DNA of 64,000 nucleotides, taken from assembly GCF_900104745.1 (NCBI RefSeq), contig NZ_LT629732.1:5939981-6003980 (forward strand). Reading direction: 5' to 3'. The DNA is from Actinopolymorpha singaporensis (GTDB lineage Bacteria > Actinomycetota > Actinomycetes > Propionibacteriales > Actinopolymorphaceae). The notes beneath the pieces are model-generated. The model did no database searches and was not told where the DNA came from. It saw nothing but the letters and a program-made list of their open reading frames with translations. The position numbers and the translations under genes were made by a program. Shown piece after piece: positions 43,856 to 52,073 of this stretch. The stretch's first letter is position 1, and every line of letters starts with the position of its first letter.

Positions 43856-44308
43856 TCAGGCCGGATCGGCGGCTGTCCTGCCGGTGTGCCGGAGCCAGGC
43901 CAGCCCGAGGATCGGCAGCACCAGCGGAACGAACAGATAGCCCCGCCCGAACACCGACCACACCGTGGCGTCCGGGAAGGCCACCGGGTCGAACAGGCTG
44001 AGGAACCCGACCGCCAGCACCCCGGCGAGTTCGACGCCGCACGCGCACCAGGCCACCCTGCGGGCGGTCGGGCCGCCCCGGGCGAGCGCCACGGTGGCCA
44101 CGACGTACACCACGGCCGAGAACGCCGAGAGGACGTACGCCAGCGGGGCCTCGGCGAACTTCGTGAGGATCTGCACCGTCGCCCGCGACGTGGCCGCCAC
44201 GGCGAACACTGCGTACACCGCGACCAGGACCCGGCCCGGGCCGGACCGGGTGCTCGCCGGCTCGTGCGGCAACGACCGCTCCTCCGGCGCCGACCGCTCG
44301 TCAGGCAC
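43856..44308 (-). CDS. Four-helix membrane protein of unknown function
   Basis: 150 residues. After a polar N-terminus of about 22 residues come four hydrophobic helices (VLVAVYAVFAVAATSRATVQI, LAYVLSAFSAVVYVVATVALA, VAWCACGVELAGVLAVGFLSL, YLFVPLVLPILGLAWL). The pattern, with TSRATVQILTKF between helices, resembles small actinobacterial integral membrane proteins without assigned function. The GTG start overlaps the upstream gene by eight bases, so the two probably form one translational unit. Confidence 0.7.
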   Translation of the reverse strand: MPDERSAPEERSLPHEPASTRSGPGRVLVAVYAVFAVAATSRATVQILTKFAEAPLAYVLSAFSAVVYVVATVALARGGPTARRVAWCACGVELAGVLAVGFLSLFDPVAFPDATVWSVFGRGYLFVPLVLPILGLAWLRHTGRTAADPA

Positions 44309-44660
44309 CGGTCCACACCTGCTGCATCCGCAGGACCAGGACGACGACCACCAGGCCGCCCACGCCGAGCACGAGGCTGCTCCAGCGGTTGCGTTCGGCG
44401 GCCGCCCACAGCACGGCGACCGGCATCACCAGCACCGACACCACCATGTACGCCAGGAACGTCGCGAACTCCGCCGGCCGATCTCCCCGCACGAGCTGGA
44501 CGATCACGCCCACCAGCTGGACCAGGGCCAGGAGCTCGACCAGCGCGGCTCCGCCGACCTGCAAGGTGCCCGGCAGGCGGTTGAGCGCCGCGCTCCCCAG
44601 CGCCAGCACGGCGAACGCCAGTGCCACGACCATCACCGCGACCGCCAGGGGGCCGATCAC
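44301..44660 (-). CDS. Four-helix membrane protein, partner of the gene at 43856-44308
   Basis: 119 residues from GTG 44658-44660, with GGAGGAG about seven bases upstream; the frame is open for 28 more codons. Four membrane helices: VAVMVVALAFAVLALGSAAL, ALVELLALVQLVGVIVQLV, FATFLAYMVVSVLVMPVAVL, LVLGVGGLVVVVLVLRM. No motif assigns a function. It overlaps the next gene by eight bases. The pair is divergent from the second valS. Confidence 0.7.
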   Translation of the reverse strand: MIGPLAVAVMVVALAFAVLALGSAALNRLPGTLQVGGAALVELLALVQLVGVIVQLVRGDRPAEFATFLAYMVVSVLVMPVAVLWAAAERNRWSSLVLGVGGLVVVVLVLRMQQVWTGA

Positions 44661-44803
44661 CGCTGCTCCTCCGTCTGGTCGATCGCCGTTGCCCGGCCCG
44701 CCGTCAAACGCCCCGAGCAGGCCCGCCGGCCAGTCTACGAACACAGCGGGACTGTCCTACGCCCGGTAGTACAAATGCCGCGCGCGGAGTAGGCGCCGTC
44801 GCG

Positions 44804-44809
44804 TACTAT
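44804..44809 (+). promoter_or_regulatory. Candidate -10 element upstream of the second valS
   Basis: TACTAT stands out in a GC-rich region and ends eight bases before an ATG at 44818. No -35 consensus is seen at 17-18 bases. The distance fits a leaderless start at that ATG. Confidence 0.4.
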
Positions 44810-44817
44810 CGGCGGCG

Positions 44818-44907
44818 ATGGCTACGAACGGTCCGTTGTTTCCCCGCGCCCGCTGCCGCACCCACGGCGCCCGGGCGCGAGTAACCATGCGCCGCCAGGG
44901 CGCGTAG
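44818..44907 (+). CDS. Possible 29-residue upstream (leader) ORF of the second valS
   Basis: ATG 44818 to TAG 44905-44907 encodes 29 residues rich in Arg (8) and Ala, with one Val. It starts at the position expected for the transcription start from the -10 element, so it may be a leaderless upstream ORF. It ends 108 bases before valS2. There is no T-box core (no TGGTACCGCGG-like sequence) in the leader. Whether it is translated or regulatory is open. Confidence 0.3.
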   Translation: MATNGPLFPRARCRTHGARARVTMRRQGA

Positions 44908-45015
44908 CAACACTCCTCTCGCGCATCCCTCGCGGCGCGCCTTCGCCGACCGCACTCGCATCCGGCGTACGCCACCATCCCCATGAGCGGCGCCGCGACC
45001 CCAAGGTGAGCCATC

Positions 45016-47700
45016 GTGACTACCGACGCGACGACCACATCCACCCGCGCCACCACCGCGCCCGAAGCCATCTCCTCCACCACCTCCGCCGGCTCCGCGA
45101 CCGGATCGACGTCCGCCATCCCGGACAAACCGACCCTGGACGGCCTGCACCAGACCTGGGCGCGGCGCTGGCGGGAGCAGGGCACCTACCGCTTCGACCG
45201 CACCGCCGAGCGGTCCGCGATCTACGCGATCGACACTCCCCCACCCACCGTGTCCGGCAGCCTGCACGTCGGGCACGTGTTCTCCTACACCCACACCGAC
45301 CTCATCGCCCGCTTCCAGCGCATGCGCGGCAAGGAGGTCTTCTACCCGATGGGGTGGGACGACAACGGCCTGCCCACCGAGCGCCGGGTGCAGAACTACT
45401 TCGGCGTCCGCTGTGATCCCTCCCTGCCCTACGACCCCGACTTCACCCCGCCGGCCAAGCCCGACCCGAAGCGGCAGGTGCCGGTGAGCCGGCCGAACTT
45501 CGTGGACTTGTGCGAGCAACTCGTCGAACAGGACGAGGAGGCGTTCGCCAAGCTCTGGCGCAACCTCGGCTTGTCAGTGGACTGGGAGCAGTCCTACACC
45601 ACGATCGGGCCGGTGGCCCGGACCGCCTCCCAGCGGGCGTTCCTGCGCAACTACGCGCGCGGTGAGGCGTACCTCCAGGAAGCGCCGACCCTGTGGGACG
45701 TGACGTTCCAGACCGCGGTCGCGCAGGCCGAACTCGAGTCCCGGGAGTACCCCGGCCACTACCACCGGATCGCGTTCCACGGCCCGAACGGACCGGTGTA
45801 CGTCGAGACCACCCGGCCAGAACTCCTGCCAGCCGCGGTCGCTCTGGTGGCGCACCCCGACGACGAGCGGTACGCCCCGCTGTTCGGCACCACGGTCACC
45901 TCGCCGGTGTTCGGGGTGCAGATCCCTGTGCTGGCACACGAGGCCGCCGAGCCGGACAAGGGGGCCGGGATCGCGATGTGCTGCACGTTCGGTGACCTGA
46001 CCGACGTCACGTGGTGGCGCGAACTGCGGCTGCCGGTGCGTACGGTCATCGGCCGCGACGGCCGGCTGCTGCGGGAGACGCCGGAATGGCTCGCGCACGA
46101 GCCCGCCGCCTCCGCGTACGCCCAGCTCGCCGGGAAGACCACCCACAGCGCCCGCCAGGCGACGGTGGCCCTGCTGCGCGAGTCCGGCGACCTCGACGGC
46201 GAGCCCACGCCCACCACGCGGATGACGAACTTCTACGAGAAGGGCGACAAGCCGCTGGAGATCGTCTCCACCCGGCAGTGGTACATCCGCAACGGCGGCC
46301 GGGACGACGACCTGCGGGCCGAGCTGCTGGAGGACGGCGCGCGGATCACCTGGGTGCCCCCGCACATGCGGCACCGGTACGACAACTGGGTCGGCGGCCT
46401 GAACGGCGACTGGCTGATCTCCCGGCAGCGGTTCTTCGGCGTGCCGTTCCCGGTGTGGTACCCGCTCGACGGCGACGGCGAGCCGGACTTCGACCACCCG
46501 CTGCTCCCCGGCGAGGCCGAGCTCCCGGTCGACCCGTCCGCACAGGCGCCACGGGGATACGACGAGTCGCTGCGGGGCCGGCCGAACGGCTTCACCGGCG
46601 ACCCGGACGTGATGGACACCTGGGCCACCTCGTCGCTGTCCCCCCAGATCGCGGGCGGCTGGGAGCGCGACCCGGACCTGTTCGCCCGGGTCTTCCCGAT
46701 GGACCTGTGCACCCACGCGCACGACATCATCCGCACCTGGCTGTTCTCCCGGATGGTGCGCGCCCACCACGAGCACCAGACCGTGCCGTGGACGCACGCG
46801 CTGATCTCCGGCTTCATCGTCGACCCCGACCGGAAGAAGATGAGCAAGTCCAAGGGGAACGCGGTGGTGCCCGAGCAGATCATCGACACCTTCGGCGCGG
46901 ACGCGGTGCGCTGGCGCGCGGCGATGGCCCGGCCGGGGCTGGACTCGCCGTTCGACGAGACGCAGATGAAGGTCGGCCGCAGGCTGGCGATCAAGATCCT
47001 GAACGCCAGCAAGTTCGTGCTCGGGCTGGGCGCGACCGGCGCGACGGGTGCGACCGGGCCGGCCGAGGCGGGTGCGGTGACGCAGCCGCTCGACCAGGCG
47101 ATGCTGGCAGCGCTCGCCGAGGTGGTGGAGCGGGCCACGAGGGCGTTCGAGGCGTACGACTACACCACCGCCCTGGAGGTCACCGAGCGGTTCTTCTGGA
47201 CGTTCTGCGACGACTACCTGGAGCTGGTGAAGGACCGCGCCTACCGCGGCGACCCGTCCGTCAAGGCGGCCTTGGCACTGGCCCTGTCGGTGCAGCTGCG
47301 GCTGTTCGCGCCGATCATGCCGTTCGTCACCGAGGAGGTGTGGTCGTGGTGGCGGGACGGCTCGATCCACCGCCAGCCCTGGCCGCGCGCCGGGGAGCTC
47401 CCGGCAGGCGGCACGGACGCGCGGCTGCTGGCGCTGGTGGGTTCGGCGCTGTCGGCAGTGCGTGGGGAGAAGTCGGCCCGCAAGCTGTCCATGCGTACGG
47501 AGATCGACCACGTGGAGGTGGCCGGCCCTGCTGCCGATCTCGACCTGCTCTCCACGGCCCGCGACGACCTCGCCGCCGCCGGCCGGATCCGCACCCTCGA
47601 CGTGCGGCCCGACCCCGCCGCGGACAGCCTGTCGGTGACCGTGGGCATCGGCCGGTCCGGTGAGCGGGACGGGAAGAACAGCGGCGAGGTCAGTGGCTGA
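45016..47700 (+). CDS. valS: Valyl-tRNA synthetase, second lineage
   Basis: 894 residues from GTG 45016 with AAGGTGAG upstream. Class I motifs: DTPPPTVSGSLHVGHVFSYTH (HIGH) and DRKKMSKSKGNAVVPEQIID (KMSKS). FYPMGWDDNGLPTERRVQNYFGVRCDP and the truncated editing region with ETTRPELLPAAVALVAHPDDERY identify the ValRS group found in many actinobacteria, alphaproteobacterial intracellular lineages and archaea. It lacks the C-terminal tRNA-binding coiled coil of the valS at 40471-43134. The first 35 residues are Thr/Ser/Ala-rich. Three bases separate its stop from the convergent GH13 gene. Confidence 0.9.
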   Translation: MTTDATTTSTRATTAPEAISSTTSAGSATGSTSAIPDKPTLDGLHQTWARRWREQGTYRFDRTAERSAIYAIDTPPPTVSGSLHVGHVFSYTHTDLIARFQRMRGKEVFYPMGWDDNGLPTERRVQNYFGVRCDPSLPYDPDFTPPAKPDPKRQVPVSRPNFVDLCEQLVEQDEEAFAKLWRNLGLSVDWEQSYTTIGPVARTASQRAFLRNYARGEAYLQEAPTLWDVTFQTAVAQAELESREYPGHYHRIAFHGPNGPVYVETTRPELLPAAVALVAHPDDERYAPLFGTTVTSPVFGVQIPVLAHEAAEPDKGAGIAMCCTFGDLTDVTWWRELRLPVRTVIGRDGRLLRETPEWLAHEPAASAYAQLAGKTTHSARQATVALLRESGDLDGEPTPTTRMTNFYEKGDKPLEIVSTRQWYIRNGGRDDDLRAELLEDGARITWVPPHMRHRYDNWVGGLNGDWLISRQRFFGVPFPVWYPLDGDGEPDFDHPLLPGEAELPVDPSAQAPRGYDESLRGRPNGFTGDPDVMDTWATSSLSPQIAGGWERDPDLFARVFPMDLCTHAHDIIRTWLFSRMVRAHHEHQTVPWTHALISGFIVDPDRKKMSKSKGNAVVPEQIIDTFGADAVRWRAAMARPGLDSPFDETQMKVGRRLAIKILNASKFVLGLGATGATGATGPAEAGAVTQPLDQAMLAALAEVVERATRAFEAYDYTTALEVTERFFWTFCDDYLELVKDRAYRGDPSVKAALALALSVQLRLFAPIMPFVTEEVWSWWRDGSIHRQPWPRAGELPAGGTDARLLALVGSALSAVRGEKSARKLSMRTEIDHVEVAGPAADLDLLSTARDDLAAAGRIRTLDVRPDPAADSLSVTVGIGRSGERDGKNSGEVSG

Positions 47701-47703
47701 ACG

Positions 47704-49131
47704 TCAGTCGCTGACCAGGATCGACCAGCCGTGGGCGGGGACCGTCGTGATCGGCGTGTTCTCGCCCCGGCCGGTCGCCGGGTCCGAACGCGAGTCGAGG
47801 TCTTCCACCATGCCCTGCCCGGTCTCGGCGTGGTGGAAGCCGCCGGCGTCGATCGGGAAGTCGTACTCCTCGTCGTCGAGATTCAGCAGGAGCAGGGTTT
47901 CCGGGCCCGCCGCCCCGTCGGCGCCACCACCGGCCGGACTCGACCGCAGCGCCAATCCGCGGTTGACGACGTGTTCGGTGGCGGTGCGGGCGTGTGTCAA
48001 CCACGGGTTGGCGCGCCGGAAGGCGAGCAGCCGCTGGTGCAGGCGGTACAACGGCCAGCCGGAGGGCGCGAGGTCCGCCGGAGTCGCCGGGAACGCTGGC
48101 CGGATCGCGTCGTCGCCGCCCTCGCGTTCCTCCTTGGTGCCGCAGAACGCCTGCTCGTCGCCGGCGTAGATGCTCGGCACCCCCGCCACGCACATCAGCA
48201 CGGCCAGCGCGTGCCCGAGGTGGCGCTGGTCGTCCAGCCGGGTGGCGAGCCGGGTGACGTCGTGGTTGCCGGTGAAGGTCTGCGGCAGCTCGGCGGCGGC
48301 GAACTCACCGTGCCGGCGCAGCGCCCATTCCAGCTCGAACAGGTTGCGGTCGTTCAGGCTGCTCCAGATCGCCTTCCACAGTTCGTACTGGGTGACCGAG
48401 TCGACCGTGCTCTCCCGGGCGAACTCCGCGTAGTCGCCGTGGATCACCTCGGCCAGGAACCACGCGTCCGGATGGGCCGCGCGGGCAGGCGCCAGGACCG
48501 TACGCCAGAACGCGGGCGGCACGGCGTAGGCAGCGTCCAGCCGCCAGCCGGAGATCCCCCGGTCCAGCCAGTACGTCAGCACCCGGGTCACGTGATCGGC
48601 GACCGCGGGCTCGGAGTGGTCGAGAGCGACCAGCTGGTGGTGGCCCTCGAAGGTCGCGTAGTCGTCCGGCCCGTCGCCGGTACGCCGGAACCACCGGCCG
48701 GCCGGTGAGTCCGGGCCGAAGCGAAGCGCCTCGGCGAACACCGGGAACGACCGGCCGACGTGGTTGAACACTCCGTCCAGGACCACACGCAACCCGCGCG
48801 CCCGAGCGGCGGCCACCAACCGGTCGAAGTCGGCCTCGTCGCCCAGCCGGGGGTCGATCCGGAAGTGGTCCTCGGTGTCGTACCCGTGCGTGCCGGAGGC
48901 GAAGACCGGGCCGAGCAGCAGACCCGAGCAACCCAGGTCGGCGGCGTAGTCCAGCCACGCCTCCAGCCGGTCCAGCCTGTGCCGCACCGGCTGAACCGGC
49001 TGAACCGGCCGGCCGTCACCGACACCGTCACCGACACCGTCACCGACAGCGTCGATGGAGGAGGGTTCGGCGCCGACGAAGCCCAGCGGGTAGACGTGCC
49101 ACAGCACCGCGTCGTCGAGCCAGGTCGGCAC
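47704..49131 (-). CDS. GH13 alpha-amylase-family glycosidase
   Basis: 475 residues with a (beta/alpha)8 GH13 catalytic barrel. Conserved regions: VVLDGVFNHVG (region I), GWRLDAAYAVP (nucleophile Asp), WFLAEVIHGDY (acid/base Glu) and TFTGNHDVTRLA (NHD). A small C-terminal beta domain follows. There is no signal peptide, so it acts on intracellular alpha-glucan or maltodextrin; the exact specificity is unknown. An N-terminal VGDGVGDGVGDG run comes from a 12-bp repeat (49014-49049). It is 75 bases downstream of glgP in the same orientation, so it is probably in the same operon. Confidence 0.87.
   Translation of the reverse strand: MPTWLDDAVLWHVYPLGFVGAEPSSIDAVGDGVGDGVGDGRPVQPVQPVRHRLDRLEAWLDYAADLGCSGLLLGPVFASGTHGYDTEDHFRIDPRLGDEADFDRLVAAARARGLRVVLDGVFNHVGRSFPVFAEALRFGPDSPAGRWFRRTGDGPDDYATFEGHHQLVALDHSEPAVADHVTRVLTYWLDRGISGWRLDAAYAVPPAFWRTVLAPARAAHPDAWFLAEVIHGDYAEFARESTVDSVTQYELWKAIWSSLNDRNLFELEWALRRHGEFAAAELPQTFTGNHDVTRLATRLDDQRHLGHALAVLMCVAGVPSIYAGDEQAFCGTKEEREGGDDAIRPAFPATPADLAPSGWPLYRLHQRLLAFRRANPWLTHARTATEHVVNRGLALRSSPAGGGADGAAGPETLLLLNLDDEEYDFPIDAGGFHHAETGQGMVEDLDSRSDPATGRGENTPITTVPAHGWSILVSD
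49014..49049 (-). repeat. 12-bp tandem repeat in the GH13 gene
   Basis: CGTCACCGACAC occurs twice exactly and once with one change, encoding Val-Gly-Asp-Gly repeats in a loop between the first barrel elements. Confidence 0.85.
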
Positions 49132-49206
49132 CGCTCCCCCGTTCGTACCGGTGTGGTCGGCCGCGCCGGTCGTGATCAGTCCGAGGCGGCCGGAATCAGG
49201 CCGAGG

Positions 49207-51810
49207 TCAGCGCAGGTTGCCGTTGACCATCGGCGACGCCTCCGGCGGCCAGGCCACCAGCCCGAGCTCGGCCGGGGAGCTGAGGTCGGGGTGCATCGGC
49301 AGGATCCGGACGGTGTAGCCCACCGGGCCGGTCCGGTCGAACCGCACCTGTCCCTCGTACCGGTAACGGCCCGCCTCGTAGTCCTCGGCCCGCTCCAGCG
49401 ACACCACGCTCGGGCTCTGCAGCCGGTCGGCCTCGTCGACCCGCCCGTGCAGGACCTGGATGTCCACGTCGTCGGGCGAGAGCCCGCCCAGGCTGACGAA
49501 CACCCGCAGCTGCGCGGACCCGCCGACCTCGGCGCCCTCGCCGGTGCCGACCGACTCCACATGGTCGACGTGCACGCCGCCCCAGCCCTCCCGGACCCGC
49601 CGCTTCCACGCGGCGAGCTGCCGAGCGCCCTCGAACGAGGAGTTCATCGCCCGCGAGCTCAGGGCCGCCGGGCCGTAGAGCTTGGTCACGTAGTCGTCGA
49701 ACATCCGGGTGGCCAGCACCTTCGGCCCGAGCGACTTCAGCGTGTGCCGGACCATCTCCAGCCACCGGCGCGGCAGCCCGTGCTCGTCCCGGTCGTAGAA
49801 CCGCGCCGCCACCTGGTGCTCGAGCAGGTCGTACAGCGCGTGCGCCTCGAGGTCGTCGCGCCGGTCGGGGTCGTTCACCCCGTCGGCGGACGGGATCGCC
49901 CAGCCGTTCTGGCCGTCGTACCACTCGTCCCACCAGCCGTCGCGGATGGAGACGTTGAGCCCGCCGTTCAGGGCCGCCTTCATCCCGGACGTGCCGCACG
50001 CTTCGTACGGCCGCAGCGGGTTGTTGAGCCACACGTCGCAGCCGGTGACCAGCGGGTGGGCCAGGCCCATGTCGTAGTCGGGCAGGAAGACGATCCGGTG
50101 CCTGACCTCGGGGTCGTCGGCGAACCAGACGATCTCCTGGATCAGCCGCTTGCCGCCGTCGTCGGCCGGGTGCGACTTGCCCGCGATGACCAGCTGGATC
50201 GGCCGCTCCGGGTCGAGCAGCATCCGCTTGAGCCGCTCCCGGTCCGACAGCATGAGGGTGAGCCGCTTGTACGACGGCACCCGGCGGGCGAACCCGATGG
50301 TGAGCACGTCCGGGTCGAGCGCGCTGTCCACCCAGCCCAGCTCGGCCTCGGAGGCACCGCGGGCCAGCCAGGAGTCCCGCAGCCGGGTGCGGGCGTAGTC
50401 GACCAGGCGGGCGCGCATGGCGGCCTTGGTCTTCCAGATCGCCGACTCCGGAACCTGGTCGACGCCCGCCCAGTCCTCCGCGCCGTCACGGGCGGTGGCG
50501 TCCACCTCCGGGCGTGACACCAGCTCGGCCATCTCCCGGGCGACCCACGTCCCCGTGTGCACGCCGTTGGTGATGGAGGTGATCGGCACCTCGGTCTCGT
50601 CGAAGCCCGGCCACAGGCCGGCGAACATCCCGCGGCTCACCACGCCGTGCAGCGCGCTCACGCCGTTGGCCCGCTGACCGAGCCGGAAGCCCATCACGGC
50701 CATGTTGAACAGGCCGGGGTCGCCGCCCTCGTAGTCCTCGGCGCCGAGCGCGAGGATGCGGTCCACCGGGACGCCGACCGCCTCGTTGTCGCCGCCGAAG
50801 TGCTGCTCCACCAGATCCCGGGCGAACCGGTCGATTCCGGCGGGCACCGGGGTGTGGGTGGTGAACACGGTGCCGGCCCGGGTGACCTCCAGCGCGGCGT
50901 CGAAGTCCAGCCCGCGGTCCTCGACGTACTCCCGGATGCGTTCCAGCCCGAGGAAGCCGGCGTGGCCCTCGTTGGTGTGGAAGACCTCGGGGGCGGTGGC
51001 TCCGGTGATCCGGCAGTAGGCGCGCAGCGCACGCACGCCGCCGACGCCGAGCAGCATCTCCTGCAGCAGCCGGTGCTCGGTGCCGCCGCCGTAGAGGCGG
51101 TCGGTGACGTCGCGCTCGGCGGGCTCGTTGTCCTCGATGCCGGAGTCGAGCAGCAGCAGCGGGACCCGGCCGACGTGCGCGACCCAGACCTGGGCGGCCA
51201 GGCGGCGGCCACCGGGAAGGCCCACGAAGACCCGGGCGGCGGTGCCGTCGGCCTCGCGCAGCAGGCTGAGCGGCATCGCCTGGGGGTCGACGATCGGGTA
51301 GCGCTCCTGCTGCCAGCCGTCACCCGACAGTGACTGCTTGAAGTAGCCGTGGCGGTAGAGGAGGCCCACGCCGATCAGCGGGGCGCCGAGGTCGCTGGCC
51401 GCCTTCAGGTGGTCGCCGGCGAGGATGCCGAGGCCACCGGAGTACTGCGGAAGGACGGCGGTCAGCCCGAACTCCGGCGAGAAGTAGGCGATCTGGCGGG
51501 GTACGTCCGACCCCAGCGACTGGTACCACCGGTCCTGGTGCACGTAGGCGTCCAGGTCCGCGGCGACCGAGCGCAGGTCGGACAGGAACGTCTCGTCCGA
51601 GCCGAGCTCGGCGAGCCGGTCGGTCGCGACCTCGCTGAGGAGCCGCATCGGGTCGTGCCCGGTCGACGCCCACAACCTGGGGTCGACAGCGGCGAACAGG
51701 TCCTGGGTCGGCGGGTGCCAGGACCAGCGGAGGTTCATGGCGAGGTCGCCGAGCGGCGCGAGCGGCTCGGGCAGGACCGGTCGGACTGTGAATCGACGGA
51801 TGGCACGCAC
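49207..51810 (-). CDS. glgP: Alpha-glucan (glycogen) phosphorylase, short form
   Basis: 867 residues. Releases glucose 1-phosphate (or related units) from the non-reducing ends of alpha-1,4-glucans. The DUF3417 N-terminal domain (LGDLAMNLRWSWHPPTQDLF) marks the TIGR02094-type phosphorylase. IAYFSPEFGLTAVLPQYSGGLGILAGDHLK and VFTTHTPVPAGIDRF are characteristic, and the PLP-binding region is EACGTSGMKAALNGG followed by NVSIRDGWWDEWYDG. ATG-type start at 51810. It is divergent from glgE across a region with palindromes. Confidence 0.95.
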   Translation of the reverse strand: MRAIRRFTVRPVLPEPLAPLGDLAMNLRWSWHPPTQDLFAAVDPRLWASTGHDPMRLLSEVATDRLAELGSDETFLSDLRSVAADLDAYVHQDRWYQSLGSDVPRQIAYFSPEFGLTAVLPQYSGGLGILAGDHLKAASDLGAPLIGVGLLYRHGYFKQSLSGDGWQQERYPIVDPQAMPLSLLREADGTAARVFVGLPGGRRLAAQVWVAHVGRVPLLLLDSGIEDNEPAERDVTDRLYGGGTEHRLLQEMLLGVGGVRALRAYCRITGATAPEVFHTNEGHAGFLGLERIREYVEDRGLDFDAALEVTRAGTVFTTHTPVPAGIDRFARDLVEQHFGGDNEAVGVPVDRILALGAEDYEGGDPGLFNMAVMGFRLGQRANGVSALHGVVSRGMFAGLWPGFDETEVPITSITNGVHTGTWVAREMAELVSRPEVDATARDGAEDWAGVDQVPESAIWKTKAAMRARLVDYARTRLRDSWLARGASEAELGWVDSALDPDVLTIGFARRVPSYKRLTLMLSDRERLKRMLLDPERPIQLVIAGKSHPADDGGKRLIQEIVWFADDPEVRHRIVFLPDYDMGLAHPLVTGCDVWLNNPLRPYEACGTSGMKAALNGGLNVSIRDGWWDEWYDGQNGWAIPSADGVNDPDRRDDLEAHALYDLLEHQVAARFYDRDEHGLPRRWLEMVRHTLKSLGPKVLATRMFDDYVTKLYGPAALSSRAMNSSFEGARQLAAWKRRVREGWGGVHVDHVESVGTGEGAEVGGSAQLRVFVSLGGLSPDDVDIQVLHGRVDEADRLQSPSVVSLERAEDYEAGRYRYEGQVRFDRTGPVGYTVRILPMHPDLSSPAELGLVAWPPEASPMVNGNLR

Positions 51811-51858
51811 GAGGGCAGAGGCTAACCCAGCGAAGGGTCCGACACGCCGTCGGCATGC

Positions 51859-51891
51859 CTTCCTGTTGCAGGAAGAGCAAGGTTTTGCAAC
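51859..51891. promoter_or_regulatory. Palindromes in the glgP/glgE divergent promoter region
   Basis: CTTCCTG-TTG-CAGGAAG (51859-51875) is a perfect 7-bp inverted repeat. GTTGCA (51865-51870) and TGCAAC (51886-51891) form a second, wider pair. TTGCA half-sites resemble operators of LacI-family maltose regulators of actinobacteria. The location between divergent alpha-glucan genes fits a shared operator, but no regulator gene is adjacent. Confidence 0.4.
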
Positions 51892-52073
51892 GTTCCAGGG
51901 GGAACCACTCCGTTATGAGCACCCCCGGATCGCATGCCCCCAGGGGCGGGACCGACCGCCCGGAAGATCGACGAGGTGGACGCCCGGCCACAAACCCTGA
52001 TACTGGGGTAGGTAGGTTCACCGCTGTGCCTGCGCGCCGACAGAAAACCCGCCGACTCCCCACTCGGAATCCG

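Noticed and set aside
44761-45015. T-box riboswitch ahead of the second valS
   Set aside because: I looked for the T-box TGGNACCGCG core and an AG-bulge specifier domain and found neither.
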